The notes beneath the pieces are model-generated. The model was not told the origin of the DNA. It made no database searches and saw nothing but the letters and a program-made list of their open reading frames with translations. A stretch of 64,000 bases of DNA from Bacteroidota bacterium. GTDB lineage: Bacteria > Bacteroidota > Bacteroidia > Flavobacteriales > Schleiferiaceae. The stretch spans positions 124,001 to 188,000 of the forward strand of contig JANSYJ010000004.1 of the NCBI GenBank assembly GCA_024742495.1, written 5' to 3'. This document shows positions 1-8,361 of this stretch, in pieces; position 1 is the first letter of the stretch; each line of letters starts with the position of its first letter. The position numbers and the translations under genes were made by a program.

Positions 1-210
1 AACCTGATACCGGTAACCGGACAAACTTTACCCTTGGTAAGTAAAGGAGGTACATCGGTTTGGATGACCTCCTTATCCTTAGGGATGATTTTGAGTGTTA
101 GCCGTTCCGAAAGAAGCGAGGTTGAGGACGCATCGGACAGCGCAGAAGATACAAGCGGAGCGATAGAAAATGAAGAACCCTTAATATTAGATGCCGATGC
201 CACCAATTAA
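1..210 (+). CDS. ftsW: FtsW C-terminal end (partial), lipid II polymerase / division protein
   Basis: The window opens inside a reading frame that ends in TAA at 208-210. The visible 69 residues start with a PVTGQTLPLVSKGGTS stretch, the conserved periplasmic loop of SEDS proteins (FtsW/RodA), then a last hydrophobic helix and an acidic cytoplasmic tail rich in Glu, Asp and Ser. FtsW is the septal peptidoglycan polymerase that works with PBP3. It sits directly before murG, as in the classical dcw cluster, which favours FtsW over RodA. The 3' end overlaps the murG start by 20 bases, so the two are probably translationally coupled. The 5' part lies outside the window. Confidence 0.85.
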   Translation, partial: NLIPVTGQTLPLVSKGGTSVWMTSLSLGMILSVSRSERSEVEDASDSAEDTSGAIENEEPLILDADATN

Positions 211-1303
211 AGTAATGCTTAGCGGTGGCGGTACTGGGGGGCATATTTTCCCAGCTGTTGCTATTGCAGATGAAATTAAAGCGCGTTATCCCGATGCCGA
301 ATTTCTTTTTGTAGGTGCCAAGGATAAAATGGAAATGGAGAAAGTTCCCAAGGCGGGCTATGCCATCGAGGGACTTTGGATAAGCGGAATACAGCGAAAA
401 CTTACTTTGGATAATTTGAGTTTCCCCTTTAAGCTCCTCAGCAGCATTTTTAAAAGTAGAAAACTATTAATGGGCTTTAAGCCCGATGTGGTTATTGGAA
501 CCGGTGGTTTTGCCAGTGGTCCTTTAGTTTGGGCTGCCGCCCAAAAAGGAATTCCAAGCTTAATCCAAGAGCAGAACTCCTTCCCCGGAATTACCAATAA
601 ATTATTAGCTTCTAAGGCCCAACGTATTTGTGTGGCCTATGAAGGTATGGAGCGCTTTTTCCCCAGCGAAAAGCTAATATTAAGTGGTAACCCGCTGCGC
701 AAAGGCTTAGACCGCAGTCTCCCTTCCAATCCAGAAGCAAAATCAAAATTTGGCTTAAATCCAGAATGGCCAAGCTTATTAATACTTGGTGGTAGCTTAG
801 GTGCTCGACGGATAAATGAGATGATTAGCGAACAAATGGAAAGCTTCCAAAAATGGGAGCTTAATATCATTTGGCAATGCGGAAAGCTTTACAGTGAGGC
901 GCTAAAAACGAAACATGGCGATCTACCCAATCACATCCATCTAGAGGCCTTTATTAGTGATATGCCACAGGCTTATGCCGCTAGTGACATTGTGATAAGT
1001 AGAGCCGGTGCCAATACCCTGAGCGAATTAGCGGTGGTTGGCAAAGCAGCTATATTAATTCCTTCCCCGAATGTCGCCGAGGATCATCAAACAAAAAATG
1101 CTGAAGCCCTAAGCTCTAAAGGAGCGGCTATTCTTTTTAAAGAGCAGCGCAATTCAAAAGAGCTAAGTGATTGTCTTCAAAACTTACTAAGCAATCCGGC
1201 TGAGGCCGAGAACCTGCAAAACAATATTAAAGCCTTAGCTCTCCCACAAGCAGCTAAGACTATTGTAGACGAAATTGAAAAAATAAGCAGCCATGCTAGA
1301 TAA
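191..1303 (+). CDS. murG: UDP-GlcNAc--lipid I N-acetylglucosaminyltransferase MurG
   Basis: MurG adds GlcNAc to lipid I to make lipid II at the inner face of the cytoplasmic membrane. The N-terminal glycine-rich loop SGGGTGGH (residues 11-18) and the C-terminal AGANTLSEL nucleotide-sugar motif are both present, and 370 residues is normal for this GT-B family. The annotated ATG at 191 lies inside the ftsW tail; a second ATG at 197 (MPPIKVML) is equally possible and would shorten the overlap. The 3' end overlaps murC by 11 bases. The order ftsW-murG-murC-ftsQ-ftsA-ftsZ is that of the dcw cluster, so expression is probably from a promoter upstream of the window. Confidence 0.97.
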   Translation: MPMPPIKVMLSGGGTGGHIFPAVAIADEIKARYPDAEFLFVGAKDKMEMEKVPKAGYAIEGLWISGIQRKLTLDNLSFPFKLLSSIFKSRKLLMGFKPDVVIGTGGFASGPLVWAAAQKGIPSLIQEQNSFPGITNKLLASKAQRICVAYEGMERFFPSEKLILSGNPLRKGLDRSLPSNPEAKSKFGLNPEWPSLLILGGSLGARRINEMISEQMESFQKWELNIIWQCGKLYSEALKTKHGDLPNHIHLEAFISDMPQAYAASDIVISRAGANTLSELAVVGKAAILIPSPNVAEDHQTKNAEALSSKGAAILFKEQRNSKELSDCLQNLLSNPAEAENLQNNIKALALPQAAKTIVDEIEKISSHAR

Positions 1304-2630
1304 GCCCAATATATACCTCATAGGAATTGGCGGAATTGGCATGAGCGCCTTAGCACGCTATTTTAAGCAGTCGGGTCGCAAAGTAGCAGGCTATGATCGT
1401 TACCGTTCCCCGCTTTGCGAAACCTTGGAAGCTGAGGGCATGAAGATTCATTATGAAGACAACATCAGCCTGATTCCCAAAAAATTCAGTCCGGAGGAAA
1501 GTCTTATAATTTACACCCCCGCCATTCCCGAAGACCACCAGGAGTTAAACTACTTTAAGGCAAATAGCTACAGTCTCATTAAGCGCGCCAAAGTACTTGG
1601 GGAAATTGCCCAGAACCACCGTTGCCTGGCCATCGCCGGTACCCACGGTAAAACAACTACCTCTACCCTGCTTGCGCATCTATTCCGGCAAGCAGATATT
1701 GAAGTAAGCGCATTTTTAGGAGGCATAAGCACCAACTACCAATCTAACTTTTGGGGAAGCAAGGACACTGATTTGGTAATCGTTGAAGCCGATGAATACG
1801 ATCGAAGTTTTTTAAACCTTAAACCCAATGCTGCGGCAATTACCTCTACCGATGCGGACCACCTTGATATATACGGTGAAGCCGAATCTTTAACCGCCAC
1901 TTTTAAAGACTTTGCCGATAGCGTTCAGGATTTCCTTCTCCTAAATGAAGATGCCGGATTAGAGGGTGCTCTAAAATATGGCTTTGCTAATCAGAATTCA
2001 TTTTATGCCGATAATGTCTCGGTTGTGGAACATCAATATCATTTTGATCTTGTGCATCCCCAGGGCCGGATACAAGATATCGCTATGCTGCTCCCAGGCA
2101 GACATAATGTAGAAAACGCCATTGCCGCTGGTGCCTTGGGATTGCGCTATGGCTTAAGTGAAGAACAGGTTAAACAAGGCCTCGAAAACTTTAAAGGAGT
2201 TAAACGTCGTTTTGAATATCACATACAGCAGCAAGATTTAATCTATATCGACGATTATGCTCATCATCCTAAGGAGATTAAGGCCCTATATGAATCTGTA
2301 AGAGAGCTTTATCCCAAAAGAAGGATAACGGCCATTTTCCAGCCTCATTTGTATTCGCGCACTCGCGACTTTATGGATGACTTTGCGGCCAGCCTTAGTC
2401 CCTTTGACGAAATTATACTCTTGGATCTTTATCCCGCTAGGGAGCGTCCCATCGCTGGAGTAAATTCCTCTGCTTTGCTCGAAAAAATTGACAGTCCCAA
2501 TAAGTCCCTGCTCGCCCGACAAGAAATACTAAGTCGTTTTAGCTCCGAAAAACCCGAGCTCGTGATTAGTATAGGCGCTGGAGATATTGACCAAATCATT
2601 GGACCATTAAAATTAGCATTGCTCAAGTGA
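1293..2630 (+). CDS. murC: UDP-N-acetylmuramate--L-alanine ligase MurC
   Basis: MurC is the cytoplasmic ATP-dependent ligase that adds L-Ala to UDP-MurNAc, the first step of stem-peptide assembly. An N-terminal Rossmann-like loop GIGGIGM (residues 11-17) binds the UDP-sugar and the Mur-ligase P-loop GTHGKTTT (116-123) binds ATP. A later DDYAHHPKEI motif, typical of MurC, is also present. At 445 residues it has the normal three-domain size. It overlaps murG by 11 bases and ftsQ by 4 bases, so it is an internal gene of the operon. Nothing in the sequence suggests damage. Confidence 0.97.
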   Translation: MLDKPNIYLIGIGGIGMSALARYFKQSGRKVAGYDRYRSPLCETLEAEGMKIHYEDNISLIPKKFSPEESLIIYTPAIPEDHQELNYFKANSYSLIKRAKVLGEIAQNHRCLAIAGTHGKTTTSTLLAHLFRQADIEVSAFLGGISTNYQSNFWGSKDTDLVIVEADEYDRSFLNLKPNAAAITSTDADHLDIYGEAESLTATFKDFADSVQDFLLLNEDAGLEGALKYGFANQNSFYADNVSVVEHQYHFDLVHPQGRIQDIAMLLPGRHNVENAIAAGALGLRYGLSEEQVKQGLENFKGVKRRFEYHIQQQDLIYIDDYAHHPKEIKALYESVRELYPKRRITAIFQPHLYSRTRDFMDDFAASLSPFDEIILLDLYPARERPIAGVNSSALLEKIDSPNKSLLARQEILSRFSSEKPELVISIGAGDIDQIIGPLKLALLK

Positions 2631-3349
2631 AGGTTTGGCAACAAATAGCATTTTGGATCATTGGCCTTAGCGCCTGGTTCTTGTTGATTTCCAGCAGTCA
2701 AGACGCTTTTGAGGAACTCGAAATGGCGGGTACACACATAAGTTTCGAGAACCGCAAGGATCGCTCTTTTCTTGATTTAGCAGAGATGAATCAGTTGCTT
2801 GAAGAAAGTCTTCCCGACAGCAGCGGTCTAGTTTCAGAAATTAACAAGGCGCTGTTAGAAGAAAGCCTTGATAATCACCCTGCTATACTAAAAGCGGAGG
2901 TATATTCGAAGATAGATGGTAACTTAAGAATAATGTTATGGCAGCATAATCCATTAGCTCGAGTTATTACTAAAAAGGGTTCATTTTACTTATTAGATAA
3001 GGGTCAGAAAATGCCAATAAGCCCACACTATTCGGAGGAAGTTCCTTTGATAAGCGGAAAGCTAGATGACGCTGATTTAAAAGACCTTGCTGCATTTTGG
3101 TCCACTTTAAAGACGGATGAATTTTATCAAAAGTTCTTCGTTGGACTGCACTGTAATGAGCAAAAAGAATGGACGCTCTTTCCCCGAAAGGGAAAGTTTA
3201 AAATACGAATAGGAAAAGCAGAAGATCTGTCGGAAAAACTAGCCAAACTGAAGGTTTTTTATTCCCAAGCTCCTGCTTTAAAAGATATAAACAAGCTCAT
3301 TGAGATCGACCTGCGCTACGAAGGTCAACTTATTTGCCGCAAAAACTAA
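2627..3349 (+). CDS. ftsQ: Cell division protein FtsQ-like
   Basis: This 240-residue protein has a short N terminus, one hydrophobic helix (about residues 5-22, containing AFWIIGLSAWFLL) and a periplasmic part that fits the POTRA/FtsQ fold. Sequence identity in this family is low, so the call leans on topology and on position between murC and ftsA. FtsQ is a bitopic divisome scaffold that recruits FtsB/FtsL and FtsW/FtsI. The start is GTG, with the ATGA-like overlap GTGA against the murC stop, which implies translational coupling. A start further downstream would lose the membrane helix. Confidence 0.85.
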   Translation: MKVWQQIAFWIIGLSAWFLLISSSQDAFEELEMAGTHISFENRKDRSFLDLAEMNQLLEESLPDSSGLVSEINKALLEESLDNHPAILKAEVYSKIDGNLRIMLWQHNPLARVITKKGSFYLLDKGQKMPISPHYSEEVPLISGKLDDADLKDLAAFWSTLKTDEFYQKFFVGLHCNEQKEWTLFPRKGKFKIRIGKAEDLSEKLAKLKVFYSQAPALKDINKLIEIDLRYEGQLICRKN

Positions 3350-3352
3350 AAC

Positions 3353-4765
3353 ATGAATCCGGAAGAAATCGCAGTAGGATTAGACATTGGCACCACGAAA
3401 ATTGTGGCCATGATTGGCCGGAAGAATGAATTCGGGAAGCTCGAAATCCTTGGAATGGGTAAAGCCCGTTCGCTAGGGGTTCAGCGAGGTGTAGTGACTA
3501 ATATTGTAAAAACCATTGAGTCGATTAAAGAGGCTGTTGAAGAAGCCGAGGCGCAAAGTGGAATTAATGTAGGAGAGGTTGTAGTTGGCATTGCTGGTCA
3601 ACATATTCGCAGCACCCAACACAGCGACTACATTAATCGCTCAAATCCCGATGCGGTAATTGAAGATCGGGATTTGCAAGAACTCATTGACAATGTTCAC
3701 AATTTAGTAATGCTCCCTGGGGAGGAGATTATTCACGTTTTACCTCAGGAATATAAAATTGATGGTCAGCCAGATATTCGTGAGCCCAAGGGGATGTATG
3801 GTTCCCGCTTAGAAGCCAACTTCCACATTGTAGTTGGGCAGGTAAGTTCTATTAAGAATATTGGTCGCTGTGTACGCTCTAGTGAATTAGAAATCGGCGA
3901 TATCACCCTAGAACCTCTTGCATCAGCGGAAGCGGTGCTATCCCAAGAAGAAAAAGAAGCGGGTGTGGTGCTCGTAGATATTGGTGGAGGTACAACCGAT
4001 GTTGCGATTTTTAAAGATGGTATTATTCGCCATACCGCCGTTATTCCCTTTGGAGGCAATGTAATAACCGAGGATATTAAGGAAGGCTGCGCGATAATTG
4101 AGAAACAAGCAGAACTACTCAAAATAAAATTCGGCTCGGCTTGGCCTGGGGAAAATAAAGAGAATGAAATTGTGAGTATCCCCGGTTTACGCGGTCGTGA
4201 GCCCAAGGAGATCTCCATGAAGATGCTCTCCAAAATCATCAATGCTCGAGTAGTAGAAATTATTGAGCAGGTTTATCTGGAAATAAAGAACTACGGCCAT
4301 AATGAGAATAAGAAAAAGCTCATTGCTGGCATCGTTCTAACGGGCGGTGGATCTCAGCTTAAGCATATTAAGCAATTGGTTGAATTTGTTACTGGCATGG
4401 ACACCCGCATTGGCTTCCCGAATGAGCATATAGCTTCTGGCAGTAGCGATGCGCTTTCTGCACCGGTTTACGCCACAGCAGTGGGGCTTATATTAAAAGG
4501 TTTAGAAAGCAGACCGGCCCAAGAATCGAGCGAGGTGGAAGCAGCCGCTAATGCCGCTGAAGAAAATAGCGCTCCTAATGCCCCGGAAGAAGAACTGGCC
4601 CCGGAAGAAGAAAATGAAGTCCTGCACAATGAGAGTAGCAGTGAAGCCATTGAGCCTGAAGAAAGGGAAGAAGCAGCTTCCAACCCAAAGAAAAAGCCCT
4701 TCCGATCTACAGTATTGGAGAACTGGGCCAATCAATTTCGAAAATTTTTGAACGAAGACCTTTAA
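3353..4765 (+). CDS. ftsA: Cell division protein FtsA
   Basis: FtsA is the actin-like ATPase that tethers FtsZ to the membrane and recruits late divisome proteins. Phosphate-binding loops GLDIGTTK near residue 8 and DIGGGTTDVAIF near residue 210 mark the actin fold, and a LTGGGSQL loop follows. After the core comes an acidic, Ala/Glu-rich linker of roughly 60 residues and then a C-terminal amphipathic helix (STVLENWANQFRKFLNEDL), the expected membrane-targeting element. At 470 residues it is longer than E. coli FtsA (about 420) because of that linker. It starts 3 bases after ftsQ and lies 9 bases before ftsZ. Confidence 0.96.
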   Translation: MNPEEIAVGLDIGTTKIVAMIGRKNEFGKLEILGMGKARSLGVQRGVVTNIVKTIESIKEAVEEAEAQSGINVGEVVVGIAGQHIRSTQHSDYINRSNPDAVIEDRDLQELIDNVHNLVMLPGEEIIHVLPQEYKIDGQPDIREPKGMYGSRLEANFHIVVGQVSSIKNIGRCVRSSELEIGDITLEPLASAEAVLSQEEKEAGVVLVDIGGGTTDVAIFKDGIIRHTAVIPFGGNVITEDIKEGCAIIEKQAELLKIKFGSAWPGENKENEIVSIPGLRGREPKEISMKMLSKIINARVVEIIEQVYLEIKNYGHNENKKKLIAGIVLTGGGSQLKHIKQLVEFVTGMDTRIGFPNEHIASGSSDALSAPVYATAVGLILKGLESRPAQESSEVEAAANAAEENSAPNAPEEELAPEEENEVLHNESSSEAIEPEEREEAASNPKKKPFRSTVLENWANQFRKFLNEDL

Positions 4766-4774
4766 GCGATAGCT

Positions 4775-6835
4775 ATGGAGAACACGAATCAGGATATGAT
4801 GCCCTTTGACCTACCCAAAAACCGATCATCAGTAATTAAAGTGATTGGCGTTGGTGGTGGCGGTAGTAATGCCGTAAATCACATGTACACTTCTGGCATT
4901 AATGGAGTGGACTTTGTAATCTGTAATACCGATGCTCAGGCACTCGAAAATAGTCCGGTACCCAATCGCATACAGTTAGGGGTTAGTCTAACCGAGGGAC
5001 TAGGCGCAGGAGCCAATCCGAGTGTAGGTGAAGAAGCGGCCAAGGAAAGTATTTCCGAAATTGGTAAGCTTCTGGAAACCAACACAAAAATGGTTTTTAT
5101 TACCGCCGGAATGGGCGGTGGAACCGGAACAGGTGCCGCACCGGTTATTGCTAAAGTTGCCCGCGACATGGGTGTGCTTACCGTTGGCATTGTTACTAGC
5201 CCTTTTGTTTTTGAAGGTAAGATGCGTCAGGAACAAGCCGAAAAAGGAATTGACGCCCTTCGTTCGGTTGTAGATTCCTTGGTGGTAATCAATAATAATA
5301 AACTGCGTGAGGTATATGGCAACCTAGGTTTCAAAGCTGGCTTTGCTAAGGCTGATGAAGTCTTATCTACCGCCGCAAGAGGCATAGCAGAAGTTATTAC
5401 CCATCACTATACTACCAATATTGACCTTAGAGATGCCAAAACCGTATTGGCAAACTCAGGGACCGCAATAATGGGTGCCGCGACGGCCATGGGCGAAGGA
5501 AGAGCCAAGCAGGCGATTTCGGAGGCATTAGATTCGCCTTTGCTAAACGACAATCATATTCGAGGGGCTAAAAACGTGTTGCTCTTAATCGTTTCGGGTT
5601 CTAATGAAATTACCATCGATGAGATTGGAGAAGTAAACGATCATATTCAAACCGAAGCTGGTGGTGCCGCGAATATCATTATGGGTATTGGTGAGGATGA
5701 AAGTTTAGGTGATGAAATTAGCATTACCATTATCGCCACGGGTTTTGATCCCGAGCAGCAAAAACAGGTAATTGGTAAGGCCCCGGCGAAAATTGTACAT
5801 CCTTTAGAAGATGATCAGGCCATTAGCACCTCGCTTTACGATGCCCCGGTAAAAATGGATGAGGATGATATTGATTTGCGTCTCGATGAAGAACTAGAGC
5901 GTGCCGAGCTTGCCGCTAAGGAAGCTGAGGAAGAGCAACAAACGAGCTTGTTCCAGAGTGACGATTACGACAAACCACTCCATCCCACCGCTCAACCGCT
6001 GGAGGAAGAAAAAACAGAATCTACCGAGGAAGTAGTCGATCAACCTCGATTTGAAGCGCCAGAAGAAGAGGAAGTCGTGATTGAAGATCATCCGATGTTT
6101 AAGCTACAGGCAGAAGAAGCAGCAGAAACTCAAAACGAGCAGGCCAGCAATTTTGAAGCGAATGAAATAAGCGAAACTCCATCATCAGCGGAAGCGGTGA
6201 ATGAAGAAGCGGAAAATACTGAAAGCGGAAATGACATAGACTTCAACTTTTTTGAAATTGACGCTTCCGAAGCTAAAGCGGAAGAAGCCATAGAAGCTCA
6301 GGAAAGTGCTATCACTAATGAAGTGGAAGACCAGCAAGACTTCGAAAGTCCAATTGAAAGCAATTCGAATGGTGAAAGAAGGGTTTATTCATTAGCCGAC
6401 TATGAAGAATTAGAGGCAAAGCTTAATAGCAGTAGCGAAGCTTCGGCAAATCTCGCGAAGGGCAAAAAAGAGGAAGCTCCAATTGAAAAGCAGGATGCTG
6501 ACTTGCAATTTGAGGTAAAAACCAAGAGTCCCGATAAGGCGCCAAGTACCTCGCCTTTAAATGGTGACCCCATGGATAGCAGCATTGCCGAAAGCATGCG
6601 CTTAAAAGCCGAAGAACGCAGAGCGAAGTTAAAAGCCTTTAATTATCGTTTTAAGAATAATCCACACGGGATTAATGACGCAGATAATGAGCCCGCTTAT
6701 AAAAGGCATGGAATTAACATCGATCAAAGTGCTCATTCCGATCAAAGTAGTCAAGGTCGTATGACATTGGGCGATGGCGATCAAGGACCAGAGCTTAAAG
6801 GCAACAATAGCTTTTTGCATGATAATGTTGACTAG
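4775..6835 (+). CDS. ftsZ: Cell division GTPase FtsZ with very long C-terminal linker
   Basis: FtsZ is the tubulin-like GTPase that forms the Z ring. The tubulin signature GGGTGTG is at residues 114-120, an earlier GVGGGGSNAV loop at 26-34, and the synergy-loop region follows the NNNKL/GFADAD-like segment. The folded core ends near residue 325. A Glu/Ala/Ser-rich linker of about 340 residues follows, and the protein ends in NSFLHDNVD, a plausible conserved C-terminal peptide for FtsA binding. At 686 residues it is far longer than the 380-400 residues of E. coli or B. subtilis FtsZ. Long linkers are known in Flavobacteriia. It is the last gene of the operon, before a strong terminator. Confidence 0.97.
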   Translation: MENTNQDMMPFDLPKNRSSVIKVIGVGGGGSNAVNHMYTSGINGVDFVICNTDAQALENSPVPNRIQLGVSLTEGLGAGANPSVGEEAAKESISEIGKLLETNTKMVFITAGMGGGTGTGAAPVIAKVARDMGVLTVGIVTSPFVFEGKMRQEQAEKGIDALRSVVDSLVVINNNKLREVYGNLGFKAGFAKADEVLSTAARGIAEVITHHYTTNIDLRDAKTVLANSGTAIMGAATAMGEGRAKQAISEALDSPLLNDNHIRGAKNVLLLIVSGSNEITIDEIGEVNDHIQTEAGGAANIIMGIGEDESLGDEISITIIATGFDPEQQKQVIGKAPAKIVHPLEDDQAISTSLYDAPVKMDEDDIDLRLDEELERAELAAKEAEEEQQTSLFQSDDYDKPLHPTAQPLEEEKTESTEEVVDQPRFEAPEEEEVVIEDHPMFKLQAEEAAETQNEQASNFEANEISETPSSAEAVNEEAENTESGNDIDFNFFEIDASEAKAEEAIEAQESAITNEVEDQQDFESPIESNSNGERRVYSLADYEELEAKLNSSSEASANLAKGKKEEAPIEKQDADLQFEVKTKSPDKAPSTSPLNGDPMDSSIAESMRLKAEERRAKLKAFNYRFKNNPHGINDADNEPAYKRHGINIDQSAHSDQSSQGRMTLGDGDQGPELKGNNSFLHDNVD

Positions 6836-6864
6836 CTAAAATCTTTAGATAAGACCTATAAAAT

Positions 6865-6898
6865 GCCGGTTGGAAGTCGATTCTAACCGGCTTTTTTT
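6865..6898 (+). terminator. Rho-independent terminator after ftsZ
   Basis: GCCGGTT (6865-6871) pairs perfectly with AACCGGC (6885-6891) over a 13-base loop and is followed by a run of seven T. It lies 30 bases after the ftsZ stop and closes the murG-ftsZ operon. Confidence 0.9.
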
Positions 6899-6917
6899 AT
6901 ACTGTGTTTGGGCTTCT

Positions 6918-6925
6918 TACCTTTG
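6918..6925 (+). promoter_or_regulatory. Bacteroidota -7 element (TACCTTTG) for the YqeY-like gene
   Basis: TACCTTTG matches the Bacteroidota housekeeping -7 consensus TAnnTTTG. It ends 14 bases before the ATG of the next gene, giving a very short 5' leader. The -33 position is only T-rich and overlaps the tail of the ftsZ terminator. Confidence 0.6.
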
Positions 6926-6939
6926 TATAAATTTGAAAC

Positions 6940-7389
6940 ATGAGTTTAAGTCAACAAATCGCCACCGACCTTAAGGAGGCGATGAAAAGCAAGGATAAAG
7001 TTCGCTTGGAAAGTCTGCGCAGCATTAAGTCTGCCATTTTATTAGCCCAAACCGAAAAAGGAGCCGGAGCAAGCTTAAATGAAGAAGAGGAGCTGAAAAT
7101 TCTCACTAAGCTTCAAAAGCAAAGGAAGGATTCTTTAGCTATATATGAAGAGCAAAATCGTGAAGATCTAGCCGCTGAAGAGAGAGCTCAACTTGCGGTA
7201 ATTGAAACCTTTTTACCCCAAGCCTTAAGTGAAACAGAGTTGGAGGACTATTTAAAAAAGGTGATTGCTGAAACTGGCGCCGAAAGCGCTAAGGACATGG
7301 GCAAGGTAATGGGTCGCGCAAGTAAGGATCTTGCAGGTAGAGCTGATGGGAAGACGATTAGTGCTAAGGTTCGCGCACTATTGAGCTAA
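6940..7389 (+). CDS. GatB/YqeY domain-containing protein
   Basis: This 149-residue cytoplasmic protein is a stand-alone YqeY domain, homologous to the tail domain of GatB, which contacts tRNA in the amidotransferase. The sequence shows the family pattern: an N-terminal helix with MKSKDKVRLESLRSIKSAI, the segment EEEELKILTKLQKQRKDS, then LPQALSETELE and a C-terminal GKVMGRASKDLAGRADG. Length is the family's usual 145-150. The precise role of free YqeY proteins is not settled. It has its own promoter and terminator, so it is probably a monocistronic unit. Confidence 0.93.
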   Translation: MSLSQQIATDLKEAMKSKDKVRLESLRSIKSAILLAQTEKGAGASLNEEEELKILTKLQKQRKDSLAIYEEQNREDLAAEERAQLAVIETFLPQALSETELEDYLKKVIAETGAESAKDMGKVMGRASKDLAGRADGKTISAKVRALLS

Positions 7390-7407
7390 GTATAAAATAA
7401 TCAGAAC

Positions 7408-7435
7408 AAGCCCCGTTTTTTAGCGGGGCTTTTTT
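7408..7435 (+). terminator. Rho-independent terminator after the YqeY-like gene
   Basis: AAGCCCCG (7408-7415) pairs with CGGGGCTT (7424-7431) and runs into a T tract. The converging minus-strand gene ends 9 bases further on, and the arms are bordered by A/T runs on both sides, so it may serve both strands. Confidence 0.88.
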
Positions 7436-7443
7436 GATTGAGC

Positions 7444-8061
7444 CTAGGAGCCTACAAAAGCCAAACTATCCCACATCAAATCAATAATTGAACGCCCTTG
7501 GGAATTGAGCTCTTCGCTCATCACCATGGTTAAAATGATAATGCCATTATCCTTGCCACCAATTGCGCTTACCTCATAAATATTTACCTCATCTTTATAG
7601 GTAAGCCTGGCTTTTTCTACTTCAATTTCTTGACCAGAGGCTAAGCGACGGCTGTATTTCTCCTTTTCCATTTGATAACCATAATCCAGGCTTTCCTTAG
7701 TGATTTCGCTAAGGAACATGGCGGTCATCAAACTTGGGTCGAAGGCATCATAGCTTTGAATTAAAAAGCCAGAACCCTCGGCGGTCATGATCATATACTG
7801 GGTTACGCCGTATTCTATATCAATGCTACTTACCTTATAGTCTTTGCTGTGTTTAAAGTGGAATAGCTCCTTTTGGAAATCCAAGGTATCCTTTTGCGAA
7901 AGTTTAATTCGGACCATCTTTCCATTGATTTCAATTAGATACTCCTCATTCGCTTCAATGGCCATATTTTGCCCATCAATTTCCAGGAGGTAATCAGACT
8001 GAGCTTGAGCGATTAATGCAAAGCAGAGTAAGATGCAGGTAGCGTAGAATTTTAAGCGCAC
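7444..8061 (-). CDS. Secreted protein of unknown function, 205 aa
   Basis: I do not recognise the family. The N terminus is a clear Sec signal peptide (positively charged start, hydrophobic CILLCFALIAQAQ core) with probable cleavage after AQA near residue 20, so the mature protein is periplasmic or secreted. The rest alternates short charged and hydrophobic stretches (LEIDGQNMAIEANEEYLIEI, GVTQYMIMTAEGSGFLIQSY), suggesting a mostly beta fold. There is no lipobox and no T9SS sorting domain. It converges with the YqeY-like gene and has no partner on its own strand. The start ATG at 8061 gives the signal peptide directly. Confidence 0.75.
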   Translation of the reverse strand: MRLKFYATCILLCFALIAQAQSDYLLEIDGQNMAIEANEEYLIEINGKMVRIKLSQKDTLDFQKELFHFKHSKDYKVSSIDIEYGVTQYMIMTAEGSGFLIQSYDAFDPSLMTAMFLSEITKESLDYGYQMEKEKYSRRLASGQEIEVEKARLTYKDEVNIYEVSAIGGKDNGIIILTMVMSEELNSQGRSIIDLMWDSLAFVGS

Positions 8062-8273
8062 GTGATTTTATTTTGGTAGACCGAAATTAGCTCTTTTAGG
8101 GCTTTGACTCTTAATTGAAACCTTTGAGACGGAGAATTCAAGCTTTGCTACAAGACATCCATTCGCTATCAAAGTTTAAAGGGCCTTAAAATGCTTCGAT
8201 TAAAGCCTCATTGAAATAAGCAAGTAAAGAATAGCGTTAACCAGTTATTGTTAGAATTTTGGCGAAAGCTACT

Positions 8274-8318
8274 GAGATTATTGCCCCCTGATAATCTCTT
8301 TATTCCATCAAGAGGGGG
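8274..8318 (+). other. Possible pseudoknot-forming element in the 300-bp gap
   Basis: GAGATTAT (8274-8281) and ATAATCTC (8291-8298) form a perfect 8-bp stem. The 9-base loop holds CCCCCT (8284-8289), complementary to AGGGGG at 8313-8318. An H-type pseudoknot or two competing hairpins could therefore form in RNA of either strand. The rest of the gap 8062-8361 shows no other gene, repeat or convincing promoter. Confidence 0.35.
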
Positions 8319-8361
8319 TGCCGAAAACCGCATAGAGTAGGTGTGATCAATACCTATAAGA

